Source: Nitrospirales bacterium | Lineage (GTDB): Bacteria; Nitrospirota; Nitrospiria; Nitrospirales; UBA8639 | Assembly (NCBI GenBank): GCA_031315865.1 | Contig: JALDRJ010000002.1 | Coordinates: 1,152,001-1,216,000, forward strand | Length of the DNA: 64,000 nt | Direction of reading: 5' to 3' | Shown here: positions 24,546 to 31,917 of the stretch, piece by piece | Numbering within the stretch: the stretch's first letter is position 1 | How the letters are laid out: each line of letters starts with the position of its first letter | Translations under genes and position numbers: made by a program | The notes under the pieces: generated by a model | The model's input: the letters and a program-made list of their open reading frames with translations, nothing else | The model's database searches: none | What the model was told of the DNA's origin: nothing

Positions 24546-26639
24546 TTAAACTTCATTACCCATTTGGCGCTCAAAGGATTGGCGAACTAAACCCATGACG
24601 TAAGGTAGGTCCTCCAGATTATCTAAAGTAACTTCAATATCTCCATTACCCCAACGGCCTAGGTTAGTAACATCCTTGCACAGACCTCTCGGATCACTAA
24701 TTTCTGAGAACTCCATATTTAGGGATAATCTTAGACGTTTTGCTTGGGGAACAATATCAACGAAGTTTGTTTCCGCTTTATAAGCAACATATAGCTTCAA
24801 AAACTCCTCCGTCACACAAGGGTCGAGAGCCAAAACCTCCTTTCGGAACGCTTCATATAATGGCCTCATGTTTGTTGATAACAAATGAGGATGGTCCTCA
24901 ATTGAATAAGTTGTCGTTTCTACTTTTTTAGGTTGATATTCTGCCAATATTTCTGGAGGTAATTTTGGAATGTTCCATACATCTAAAGCTAAATGAGACA
25001 ACCTTTCTGCCCGTTCCTTAATCGATTCTTCATTCCAGTGGTCAAGTTGTCCTAGTCCTGTATTAAGTTTTAATGGGCTTTCTTTAAAACCGCCTTCCAT
25101 ATCCCGTTTTTCATTAAATGGCCGATCCCCGTATTCGGAGTTATAACCTGTTAGAGTCAGATTTCCTAAAGTATGAAGCAAGGTTTCTTGTACACGCTTC
25201 CAATCTGGCCCCAACTGGGTCTGCCATTGCTCTGAAAGGTTTTCGTTTTGCGGCAAAATGTGTTCAATCGTGTATTGATCAACTGACACGCGTTCCTTCC
25301 GCCCAAAGTTTTCTAAGCGCCGCAACCAATAACTTCGACTTCTAAAATTGTATAAATCCCGTCTTTGGAGTTCCCGACCAAACTCTTCATTGACGGGAAA
25401 CCGACGGTATGAAGGTAATTTCAAAAAATGGGCTTGAATACTTTCCAAATAACGGTCTTTCTTCAAAGCTTTTCCAAAAGTAGCAAAGGTTTTGTTCAAG
25501 GAATTGGTGGGTATTGCACAAATTGCTCTTCGAAAAACATATGCCTCAATAAGCCTGACCGCTTTTAACAATTCTTCCTTTTGCAAAATTGTTTTTTCAT
25601 AATCGTGGTACAGCTCAAGCAAAAATGGAAAGGCGACATCCACTTTCAATTCACGAAGATCATGAAAGGCTTCCTTTAATTTTGGGTCGTCCTCGGCACC
25701 AAGAGCCATCGCACAGAAATACCGGGCAAATCGACGAATGTCTTTTACAAGATTATCGATTCCAGCTTCTGCTATTTCCGGTGTTCTAGCATGGGTTTTA
25801 AACCCTTCGTAAACTTCATTTAACTTGGGTATTTCACCTGTTTTAACCGTCAGATAATGGCGCATAAAAGCGTCGAAATGGGCTCCATAAGCTTCTTGCC
25901 CAAATTCCATTTCCATCGGTCTCCAATATTGCTTATAGAGTTGTGTTTGGAGTTCCGGTTCCAGACCCATTAGGATGAAATTGCGAATTAAATCTGCCTG
26001 ACTTAATTCCTTTCCGGTGGAATTCATACTCTCAAAAATGAGCTGTGGATTGTCTTGATCCCTTGTAAGGGCAACATCAACAATGACCAGTTTTAATAAT
26101 CCCGTGCATATATCCTTATAATCACCTTGGCAACTAGCGATGAGCTTCTCAAATAACTGGAAATTCTGAACAACCCTTAAAGAATGCTGTTTGGGTAAAT
26201 CACCACCGTCAACTATGGCCGTGAGGGATTCTTTGTCAGTTTGAGATAAAATGAGCTTATGGTGGCGTTCTCCGGTTTCCTCTGGATTTAAGAGATAATA
26301 ATTTTTTAACTTCCTTTGCGAAAATCCCTCGACTGGTTCAGTATCCCCAATAGCCTTTAACAAAGCTGAAATTAAAAGCGATACGGTTGTTAGGCGTTGT
26401 TGCCCATCAATGACCAGTAAAGGGGATTGATCTGTTACTTGCGATAAGCCTGATTCGATATAAACAATAGACCCGACAAAATGAACAGAGACTTTTTCAT
26501 TCCGACCAGCCCGAATAATATCATCCCACAGTTGCAAACACTCTTTTTCGTTCCACGAGTACGTTCTTTGGTAAATAGGAATAACAAACTGTGGGGATTT
26601 TTTTATAAAAGTGAGTAACTTTGCTTCAGTAGCTTTCAT
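24546..26639 (-). CDS. GmrSD-type (DUF262/DUF1524) type IV restriction enzyme
   Basis: A 697-residue single-chain GmrS-GmrD type protein. The DUF262 half has IPIYQRTYSW (20-29) and IDGQQRLTT (77-85), the nucleotide-binding ParB/Srx-like motifs of GmrS. The second half has a His-Asn nuclease signature of DUF1524: IEHILPQN (near 458-464), LGNLTLTGYNS and FNEKR. Residues about 590-695 look like a DUF5655-type C-terminal domain. Such enzymes cut phage DNA carrying modified bases, classically glucosylated hydroxymethylcytosine, using NTP. The gene is AT-rich (21 G+C in 60 nt at 25441-25500), unlike the helicase gene, so it was probably acquired separately. It heads the defence operon. Confidence 0.88.
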   Translation of the reverse strand: MKATEAKLLTFIKKSPQFVIPIYQRTYSWNEKECLQLWDDIIRAGRNEKVSVHFVGSIVYIESGLSQVTDQSPLLVIDGQQRLTTVSLLISALLKAIGDTEPVEGFSQRKLKNYYLLNPEETGERHHKLILSQTDKESLTAIVDGGDLPKQHSLRVVQNFQLFEKLIASCQGDYKDICTGLLKLVIVDVALTRDQDNPQLIFESMNSTGKELSQADLIRNFILMGLEPELQTQLYKQYWRPMEMEFGQEAYGAHFDAFMRHYLTVKTGEIPKLNEVYEGFKTHARTPEIAEAGIDNLVKDIRRFARYFCAMALGAEDDPKLKEAFHDLRELKVDVAFPFLLELYHDYEKTILQKEELLKAVRLIEAYVFRRAICAIPTNSLNKTFATFGKALKKDRYLESIQAHFLKLPSYRRFPVNEEFGRELQRRDLYNFRSRSYWLRRLENFGRKERVSVDQYTIEHILPQNENLSEQWQTQLGPDWKRVQETLLHTLGNLTLTGYNSEYGDRPFNEKRDMEGGFKESPLKLNTGLGQLDHWNEESIKERAERLSHLALDVWNIPKLPPEILAEYQPKKVETTTYSIEDHPHLLSTNMRPLYEAFRKEVLALDPCVTEEFLKLYVAYKAETNFVDIVPQAKRLRLSLNMEFSEISDPRGLCKDVTNLGRWGNGDIEVTLDNLEDLPYVMGLVRQSFERQMGNEV

Positions 26640-26703
26640 AATTTTATAGCCTCATTAATGAATTTATTTCCCTATTTACGGTTATCGATAGGGTTTTCAC
26701 AAG

Positions 26704-27021
26704 TTAAGATTTTCCCCCAATAAAAGCAAACAACGGGCAATCCGGACCCAGGACTTCGGTGAAGCCCTGAATTCCCAGATAATTGCACTCCCGGTAAATG
26801 GGATGCTCGTAAGAACCGGTATAAGAATAAGAAATCCGCAGATGCGGCGTTTGCGGCAGAAGAAAGATCATCACAATGGCCAGAACAGGCAACAGCGGCA
26901 AGAGTGCAATCAGCCAGCGTAACCCCACCCGAAACCGGGCCCTGTATCCCCACCCCAAGCCTGACGGCTTATGAACGGCTTTAAAGCGTTTCACTTTGGC
27001 GCGCTTCATCGCTTTCCTCAT
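26704..27021 (-). CDS. Small single-span membrane protein, possible conjugation accessory
   Basis: A 105-residue protein with a very basic N-terminus (MRKAMKRAKVKRFKAVHK), one transmembrane helix (about 34-54, LRWLIALLPLLPVLAIVMIF) and a short outside tail with two Cys (YRECNYLG, GPDCPLF). I do not recognise a family. The ATG overlaps the stop of the coupling-protein fragment by 4 nt, so it belonged to the same conjugative operon. It may be intact, but its transcription has probably been cut off by the IS insertion upstream. Confidence 0.55.
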   Translation of the reverse strand: MRKAMKRAKVKRFKAVHKPSGLGWGYRARFRVGLRWLIALLPLLPVLAIVMIFLLPQTPHLRISYSYTGSYEHPIYRECNYLGIQGFTEVLGPDCPLFAFIGGKS

Positions 27022-27209
27022 TTATATTTCAGCCACACGCGGGTTTTGCCTTTGAGTTTTTTCCCAAAAAGCGGATTGGCCTGCACCCAATCCGACCAGG
27101 GTTTTACCTCATGGTAGCCGGTCTTGATCGCATGAATGGGCAACAAGTTACGAATAAAAAGAATCGTATCGGGGAAACGGCGCACCTCATCAGGCGTGAG
27201 TAATCGTCT
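27018..27209 (-). pseudogene. 3' fragment of a VirD4/TraG-type coupling protein gene
   Basis: Reading leftward from the IS boundary, 63 codons remain open: RRLLTPDEVRRFPDTILFIR, then LLPIHAIKTGYHEV and a basic tail ending VWLKYK. LLTPDEV followed by ILFIRNLLPI and KTGYHE resembles the C-terminus of type IV secretion coupling proteins (P-loop DNA pumps), where the motif is roughly TPDEv..lp...ilf..g..Pi.akk..Y. Everything upstream is missing at the IS3 end. It indicates a former integrative conjugative element. Confidence 0.6.
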
Positions 27210-27279
27210 TGTAAGCTTCCCCCCAAAGTAGACAGATTAAACGTAGAGCTTTCTGGCAGAATGCCCCCAGGAGGTTCTC

Positions 27280-27546
27280 ATGAAAACGAGTCGATTCAGT
27301 GAAACGCAAATTGTGGCGATCTTGAAACAGGGAGATGCCGGGCTCAAGGTCAAAGACCTGTGTCGGGAGTATGGCATCAGTGATGCCACCTATTACAACT
27401 GGAAAGCGAAGTCCGGTGGACTGGAGGCGTCAGACCTCAAGCGCCTGCAGGAGACCGAGAGCGAGCTGTCAAAGCTCAAACGGATGTATGCCGACCTGGC
27501 CTTAGAGAATCGGGCGCTCAAGGATCTGATTGAAAAAAAGCTTTAG
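27280..27546 (+). CDS. IS3-family transposase OrfA
   Basis: An 88-residue OrfA with an HTH_Tnp_1 domain (FSETQIVAILKQGDAGLKVK, DLCREYGISDATYYNWKAK). A leucine-zipper-like coiled coil follows (LKRLQETESELSKLKRMYADL, ENRALKDLIEKK). It binds the IS ends and regulates transposition. The last codons lie on the slippery sequence A-AAA-AAG (27534-27540), where a -1 shift leads into orfB to give the OrfAB transposase. AGGAGG lies upstream of the ATG. Confidence 0.93.
   Translation: MKTSRFSETQIVAILKQGDAGLKVKDLCREYGISDATYYNWKAKSGGLEASDLKRLQETESELSKLKRMYADLALENRALKDLIEKKL
27534..27540 (+). promoter_or_regulatory. Programmed -1 frameshift site A-AAA-AAG
   Basis: A classic slippery heptamer in the orfA frame, four nucleotides before the orfA stop. 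A -1 shift gives EKK-ALALAEKREAV, which is the normal OrfA/OrfB junction of IS3 elements. Confidence 0.7.
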
Positions 27547-28394
27547 CGCTGGCCGAGAAACGGGAAGCAGTGCACACCATGCAACCAAGGCATGGACTCT
27601 CGATCGCTCGAGGGGGGGGTGGCGCTCAAATTGACTCGGTCGGCGTATTATCAGGCGCCCCATGATTGGGCAAGCCACGATCAAGCCGTCCTTGCGGCTC
27701 TGAAGCAGTTGGGCGAAACGCATCCCCGGTGGGGCGTGTGGAAATATATCGCTCGCTTACGCCCGTTGGGCCATCCCTGGAATCACAAACGGATTTATCG
27801 GGGGTGTATCGACAGTTGGGGCTTAATCAGCCCCGACGAACCAAACGCCGGCTGCCGAAGCGACCTTCCATGCCGGTGTTTGTGCCAGAGGGGGCGAACG
27901 AAGTCTGGTCGGCGGATTTCATGAGTGCTGCCGTATACCATGGCTCCCGCTTTCGGACCTTCAATCTCATGGATGCCTTCAATCGAGAAGCCCTCGCCCT
28001 TGAGATTGCTACCTCGCTGCGGGCTGAAAGGATTATTCGTGTGCTGGAACGCTTGAAGACCGAGCGTGCATTACCGCATATGGTTCGGGCGGATAACGGG
28101 CCAGAGTTTCTCGCTCAAGCCCGGCAAGACTGGGGCAAGACCAATCGCGTGCTCATTGATCACATTCAGCTCGGTCGCCCCACACAGAATGCGTTTCTTG
28201 AACGGTTGAATCGCACCTATCGGAACGAAGTACTCAATCTCTACCTCTTTCGAAGCTTGGAGGAAGTGCGGGAGCTGACCGCAAAGTGGATAACAATCTA
28301 TAACGAGCAACGGCCTCACGCGGCGTTACTGGACGTCGCCCCTTGCTCCGATCACCAACCAACAGAAAACTCTATTTATGAATTGTCCGCTTGA
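27540..28394 (+). pseudogene. IS3-family transposase OrfB, two compensating frameshifts
   Basis: An rve-type DDE transposase. The catalytic residues are intact: Asp in EVWSADFM, Asp in RADNGPEFL and Glu in FLERLNRTYRNE. The C-terminal YNEQRPHAALL is typical of the IS407 group. The frame is broken twice, each time at a G-run. A run of eight G at 27612-27619 moves reading from the orfB frame to the next one. A run of five G near 27799 moves it back; seven and six G would give one continuous protein. The middle part (GVALKLTRSAYYQAP, WKYIARLRPLGHPWNHKRIYR) is otherwise well conserved. It is either a recently inactivated transposase or a homopolymer sequencing error. Confidence 0.85.
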
Positions 28395-28449
28395 CGGGGA
28401 AGCTTACAATGGGCTTAACCAGCAGGAAACACCATTTTTCCATATATGC

Positions 28450-28489
28450 CCTAATCATGCTATGATTAGGTATGTATTATGATTATAAT
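28450..28489 (+). promoter_or_regulatory. parDE promoter/operator region
   Basis: A perfect inverted repeat with arms CCTAATCAT and ATGATTAGG (28450-28470, 3-nt spacer) is followed by TATAAT at 28484-28489, 24 nt before the antitoxin start. The dyad would overlap the -35 area, as expected for ParD autorepression. Confidence 0.6.
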
Positions 28490-28512
28490 CGTATCCTATG
28501 GAAGGTGTTGCT

Positions 28513-28797
28513 ATGAATATCAGATTTCCTGACGTAGATGAACACTACATCAAAGCCAAGGTCGAGGCTGGTTTTTACATGAACGAAACCGAGTTGGTTC
28601 GCGATGCCGTCCGGCACATGCGCGAGGAAGACGAACGCAAAAACCAGTTTCTCTCTGCAATTAAGGTTGGGCAAGACCAAGTAGCTAGCGGACAGCACCG
28701 GGAACTCACACCTGACGTGTTAAACGAACTTCGGCAAACTGCCATACGAAAAATTCAGGAAGGACACAAGCCGAAGTCTGATGTCCTCCCCGAATAA
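28513..28797 (+). CDS. parD: ParD-like antitoxin (ribbon-helix-helix)
   Basis: A 94-residue antitoxin. The N-terminal ribbon-helix-helix reads MNIRFPDVDEHYIKAKVEAG followed by FYMNETELVRDAVRHM, a typical ParD/CopG DNA-binding unit. The acidic/amphipathic C-terminal part wraps the toxin. I use the ATG at 28513 because GGAAGG lies 8 nt upstream; an ATG 15 nt earlier coincides with that site. It overlaps parE by 17 nt. Confidence 0.85.
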   Translation: MNIRFPDVDEHYIKAKVEAGFYMNETELVRDAVRHMREEDERKNQFLSAIKVGQDQVASGQHRELTPDVLNELRQTAIRKIQEGHKPKSDVLPE

Positions 28798-29086
28798 ATA
28801 CACGCTATCCCTCACTCAAGAAGCAGAAAGCGATTTTGTCGATATTTTGGTTTACACCGCCCAGGAATGGGGCGAAGAAAAACTGCATGAATACGAAACC
28901 TCCCTCTCCCATGCCTTGGATGTAGTCAAAGACAATCCCTTCCTTGGGTATCGCCATACCCTGCTATCTGAAGACCATCGCTGCTTTAACGTCAGAAAAC
29001 ATGTCCTGGTCTATCAAATCATGAATTCCCATATTTATGTGCTGAGGATACTGCATCAACGGATGAATCTCCCCGATCATCTGTAA
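28781..29086 (+). CDS. parE: ParE-like toxin (RelE/ParE superfamily)
   Basis: A 101-residue toxin with the ParE pattern. LTQEAESDFVDILVYTAQEW forms the first helices, followed by NPFLGYRHTLLSEDHRCFNV, HVLVYQIMNSHIYVLRILHQRM and a short tail. ParE toxins poison DNA gyrase in studied cases. gyrA and gyrB are also in this window, but interaction is only presumed from the family. The gene overlaps parD by 17 nt. Confidence 0.87.
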   Translation: MSSPNKYTLSLTQEAESDFVDILVYTAQEWGEEKLHEYETSLSHALDVVKDNPFLGYRHTLLSEDHRCFNVRKHVLVYQIMNSHIYVLRILHQRMNLPDHL

Positions 29087-29154
29087 AACGTATTACGGAT
29101 TATATTCCTATTTTTACGTTTGTATGTTTCCCAGTTTCCTTGTAGGGTAGCGCT

Positions 29155-29612
29155 ATGATGGAACAGACGAACATGAAAACACGAAACCCAAAAGCTGTCA
29201 TTGACCGCCATGTGTCAGGCTCCGCTCAAGTCAAGAGGGGTGACGGACTCGGATCGCAAGAAACCCGCTGCCGGGAGTATGCCCAACACAAAGGCTATAA
29301 CGTGCTTGAAGTCTTTAACGATGAGGGCACGTCCGGTGGCATGATTGACCGACAAGCTGAGAAATACTCCACCGCCTCACGGACATAGACAATCCGATTG
29401 TCGTGAAAAAAGACGCACAGGAAATTACGTGGCTGGAAAAACAAAAATTTCTGCTGCGCGAAAAAATCGAAAAGTGCGGGCGTCCATTGCAGCCCTTCGA
29501 GGATTGTTTTCGAACCGCTAGAAATGAAGAATTATCGTTTCCGTTCCGATGCTTACAAGATTTTACGAGTGGGAAGCATGAAGTGGCGCGCCCAGAAGGA
29601 GTAAGTTCGAAC
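29155..29612 (+). pseudogene. Decayed large serine recombinase (resolvase)
   Basis: The first frame (29155-29388) keeps part of a resolvase N-terminus: QVKRGDGLGSQETRCREYAQ, then HKGYNVLEVFNDEGTSGG. The active-site Ser region is already altered: VIDRHVSGSAQ stands where YxRVSS is expected. After a stop and a large internal deletion, a second frame (from 29403) keeps the zinc-ribbon/C-terminal part LEKQKFLLREKIEKCGRPL followed by FEDCFRTA, then the LPFR...ARPEG-type end that runs into a tRNA-derived attachment sequence. It is the remains of an integrase that used the nearby tRNA-Arg. Confidence 0.7.
29584..29612. repeat. Att-like partial copy of the tRNA-Arg 3' end
   Basis: TGGCGCGCCC is identical to the 3' end (antisense view) of the tRNA-Arg at 30582. 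The following nine bases agree at seven positions, and CGAAC of the T-loop recurs after a 5-nt offset. It lies directly at the end of the decayed recombinase, as expected for an attachment site, and is in direct orientation to the tRNA copy about 1 kb away. Confidence 0.6.
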
Positions 29613-29724
29613 TTGTTATTCCAAACTCTTGAAGAATGGAATCGGATTCTTCAGGGCACTTCACTCCTATCTTGCCTAACTCCTGGTCAATAATTCCAGC
29701 ATATTGAGTGTTTTTTCCTTGCGC

Positions 29725-29744
29725 ATATTACAATATTGTAATAT
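29725..29744. promoter_or_regulatory. Perfect 20-bp palindrome, probable TA operator
   Basis: ATATTACAATATTGTAATAT is fully self-complementary and lies 25 nt before the start of the Gp49-like toxin gene. TTGCGC just before it and TATCCT overlapping its end could be the -35 and -10 with a 17-nt spacing. Binding by the HTH antitoxin is likely. Confidence 0.6.
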
Positions 29745-29768
29745 CCTGTACAGAGAAGGAGATTCTGC

Positions 29769-30134
29769 TTGGCCCAGCATGACACGATCCGGCCTGTTGT
29801 TTGGGTGGGAGATAGCAAAAAGCAACTCAAGAAAATGCCGGAAGACGTGCAAAGACAAATGGGCGGTGAATTATATTTTGCCCAGAAGGGAGATATGCCG
29901 CCACACGGCAAACACTTTAAAGGCGTTGCTAGTGGAGTCTTTGAAATTAAAGATGACTTTGAGACGAACACGTACCGGTTGGTCTATGCCGTCCAAATCG
30001 GAAAGCGACTCTATGTTCTGCATGCGTTTCAGAAAAAGAGTACCAAAGGTATTGCGACCTCCAAGAAAGACCTGGATTTGATCGCACGTCGGTATAAGGA
30101 AGCAGTCGCAATGGAAAAGGAGCACCAGCCATGA
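29769..30134 (+). CDS. Phage-derived Gp49-like/HigB-type toxin
   Basis: A 121-residue protein of the Gp49-like (DUF891) group in the RelE/HigB superfamily. KKQLKKMPEDVQRQMG, the central YRLVYAVQIGKRLYVLHAFQ followed by KKSTKGIATSKKDLDLIARR are diagnostic. The start is a TTG at 29769 with AAGGAG 7 nt upstream; no ATG is better placed. It overlaps the antitoxin by 4 nt (ATGA). This is a toxin-first arrangement and the second hig-type locus in the window. Confidence 0.88.
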   Translation: MAQHDTIRPVVWVGDSKKQLKKMPEDVQRQMGGELYFAQKGDMPPHGKHFKGVASGVFEIKDDFETNTYRLVYAVQIGKRLYVLHAFQKKSTKGIATSKKDLDLIARRYKEAVAMEKEHQP

Positions 30135-30463
30135 AGAAAAAAAGCAAAATTAAATTTGAAGAAAGCTCCGGCAATGTCTTCGCTGATTTAGGATTAAAAG
30201 ATGCTGATAGTCTGCTGATGCGAGCAGAACTGGGATACCAAATCCTCAAAATCCTAAAAGGCCGGAACCTGAAAAAACAAAAAGACGTGCAAGAGGCCTT
30301 GGAAATTGGACAAGCCGAAGTTTCACTCCTGATGAATGCGCGGTTTCATCGGTTTTCTGAAGCGCGGCTCATGAGTTTTTTGAATAAACTTGATCAGAAA
30401 GTCACGGTCAAGGTGAGTCCTCGGCGCAGAGGTGAAAAACCACAAGAGGTAGTCTTTGCTTAA
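30131..30463 (+). CDS. HigA-like XRE antitoxin
   Basis: A 110-residue HTH protein. ESSGNVFADLGLKDADSLLM followed by RAELGYQI is the standard opening of antitoxins paired with Gp49-like toxins. The helix-turn-helix spans about 48-72 (LKKQKDVQEALEIGQAEVSL). The C-terminal part is basic (SPRRRGEKPQEVVFA). It would silence the toxin and bind the palindrome at 29725. It is the last gene before the tRNA that bounds the island. Confidence 0.88.
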   Translation: MKKKSKIKFEESSGNVFADLGLKDADSLLMRAELGYQILKILKGRNLKKQKDVQEALEIGQAEVSLLMNARFHRFSEARLMSFLNKLDQKVTVKVSPRRRGEKPQEVVFA

Positions 30464-30581
30464 CAGAAATGATTACGTCTATTCAAAAGTTTTTGAGATG
30501 TTTTCTTGGAAGAAAAGTATGATTGGAAACCTTGCCCGCAAATGGAAATTTTCTCTTTTAATTTCATATAGTTAAATGGCT

Positions 30582-30657
30582 TGGCGCGCCCGGAGGGAGT
30601 CGAACCCCCAACCCCTGGATCCGAAGTCCAGTGCTCTATCCATTGAGCTACGGGCGC
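30582..30657 (-). tRNA. tRNA-Arg (anticodon UCG)
   Basis: Read leftward, the acceptor stem GCGCCCG pairs with CGGGCGC, followed by G and an encoded CCA (30584-30582). The D-arm is AGCTCAATGGATAGAGC, the anticodon arm CTGGA-CTTCGGA-TCCAG gives anticodon TCG (reads CGA, Arg), and the T-arm contains GGTTCGACTCC. A complete cloverleaf. Its 3' end is the attachment target repeated at 29584. Confidence 0.95.
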
Positions 30658-30784
30658 AGTGGGGCTTCTTTATACATTCCCCAAGCGGACCCGTCAACTA
30701 AGGCGATTCGAACGTGGTATCTTCATCTCACCTCTTGGAAGAGTAAGCAATCTCTCGAAAAACGAATCATCGCCTTTTGACGCA

Positions 30785-31423
30785 CTAGAGCATATTGAAT
30801 TTTTCCAGAGCGGAGGCGCACGCGGCTTTCACCTTTGAATTCGGGAGTCGGGGAGTAGACAGCCCTCCATGTTCGGCTGCTCGTGATTGTAACGAGACTA
30901 AAGATACGGTCGGCTCGATTTGGCTATCAAGAAGACTTCGTGCGTATGATTCGGTGAAAAAGCGCGTCTCTCCTCGTGTACGGGCTTTCCTATTGTTCTC
31001 CCATGCCCCCTGCGCAAAGGGTGTTCGTATCCCGTCATAGATTCGATTCGCCGTGAACTCTCCTAGACCAATTTCGAGCATGGCCAGGTACATCACGGCA
31101 TCGGCTTCGTCTTTCGTACATGACTGTTCCCAGTAGAGGTAGTCATGAACGATCGCGGGGGCCATCGTCCCTTCGTGTGGAGCCTCCCACCACCAGAGGA
31201 GGCTCGGAATACTGGCTAAATCCGTGACAAACCCGACTGGAATGACGATTTCGTGTTGTCCATCATCCGGTGTGTAGCGTAAGGGGTGCGCCACCATGAA
31301 CACGGGAGGATCGGGCACGAGTTGAGTGATCGTTGGCCGGCTTATGAGATAATTCGGGATGAATAATGCCGCAGCCAGTCCGATTATGATACACACCAAT
31401 ACCGTTAGGAATAGCGTTCGCAT
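30785..31423 (-). CDS. DUF1353 family membrane-anchored protein
   Basis: A 212-residue protein with an N-terminal hydrophobic helix (residues 2-24). A DUF1353 domain follows: IPVGFVTDLASIPSLLWW, IVHDYLYWEQSCTKDEADAV and a closing IYDGIRTPFAQGAWENN. DUF1353 occurs in phage and phage-derived loci and in secretion-linked loci, without a proven function; the conserved HDYLY and D residues suggest an enzyme. The C-terminal 60 residues are not conserved-looking. It stands alone between the tRNA and the tandem-repeat region. Confidence 0.8.
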   Translation of the reverse strand: MRTLFLTVLVCIIIGLAAALFIPNYLISRPTITQLVPDPPVFMVAHPLRYTPDDGQHEIVIPVGFVTDLASIPSLLWWWEAPHEGTMAPAIVHDYLYWEQSCTKDEADAVMYLAMLEIGLGEFTANRIYDGIRTPFAQGAWENNRKARTRGETRFFTESYARSLLDSQIEPTVSLVSLQSRAAEHGGLSTPRLPNSKVKAACASALEKFNML

Positions 31424-31917
31424 TGAGGTGCCGACGTAACAGCTCTGTTTCGTGAAGATGATCCGAAGTTTCGCAAAAGAGAATATCTCATTTTATATAG
31501 CAATCAAGGAAGTTGCTTGTCTTCTAAATGCGCTTGCTATAACCGTCCTAGCAAGCTCAGGGATCACCTACCCGAGAAAGACCAGATACAGAATTGTTGA
31601 CGATTCCATTTGCTCCGGACTGCCATTCAACCTCGCACCCTTTCGGATGCAGCAGTGTTGAAGATTGCATACAATGTCTTCTTTGTCTTCTTTGTCTTCT
31701 TTGTCTTCTTTGTCTTCTTTGTCTTCTTTGTCTTCTTTGTCTTCTTTGTCTTCTTTGTCTTCTTTGTCTTCTTTGTCTTCTTTGTCTTCTTTGTCTTCTT
31801 TCTCAAATTTGACAAATAACCAAAAATCAATACCATTCCTCTCAAGAATTCCAATAAGATTGGAATAGATTTCGTACACCCCTCGTTGTTTTGCTTAATT
31901 ATGGAGGATGAGCTCTA
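31424..31917. other. Intergenic region with a 9-bp tandem repeat
   Basis: It separates the DUF1353 gene from the PEP-CTERM metalloprotease gene. Frames read through the repeat (for example KED repeats on the minus strand, 31568-31879) come from the 9-bp unit, which leaves every frame open; I do not call them genes. The rest shows no structure. Confidence 0.5.
31675..31800. repeat. 14 perfect copies of TGTCTTCTT
   Basis: A 126-bp pure minisatellite with no variant copy, ending 117 nt before the start of the PEP-CTERM metalloprotease gene. Perfect identity implies recent expansion by slippage. It is not a CRISPR because there are no spacers. Confidence 0.97.

Larger units (their letters stand above)
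27210..28408 (+). mobile_element. IS3-family insertion sequence (IS407-group type)
   Basis: A 1199-bp element bounded by perfect 13-bp terminal inverted repeats TGTAAGCTTCCCC (27210-27222 and, inverted, 28396-28408); the match extends one further base outward on both sides. It has the orfA/orfB layout, an A6G frameshift site and a DDE transposase. No target duplication is visible: TCT lies on the left and ATG on the right. Together with the truncated coupling-protein gene on the left, this suggests a deletion or recombination at the IS after insertion. Confidence 0.9.

Noticed and set aside
31675-31800. CRISPR array
   Set aside because: Copies are contiguous 9-mers without spacers and no cas genes are near.
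31568-31879. Open frames through the 9-bp repeat (KED, TKK or SSL repeats on both strands)
   Set aside because: The 9-bp unit contains no stop in any frame, so all are open by chance. None has a ribosome-binding site or a credible non-repeat domain.
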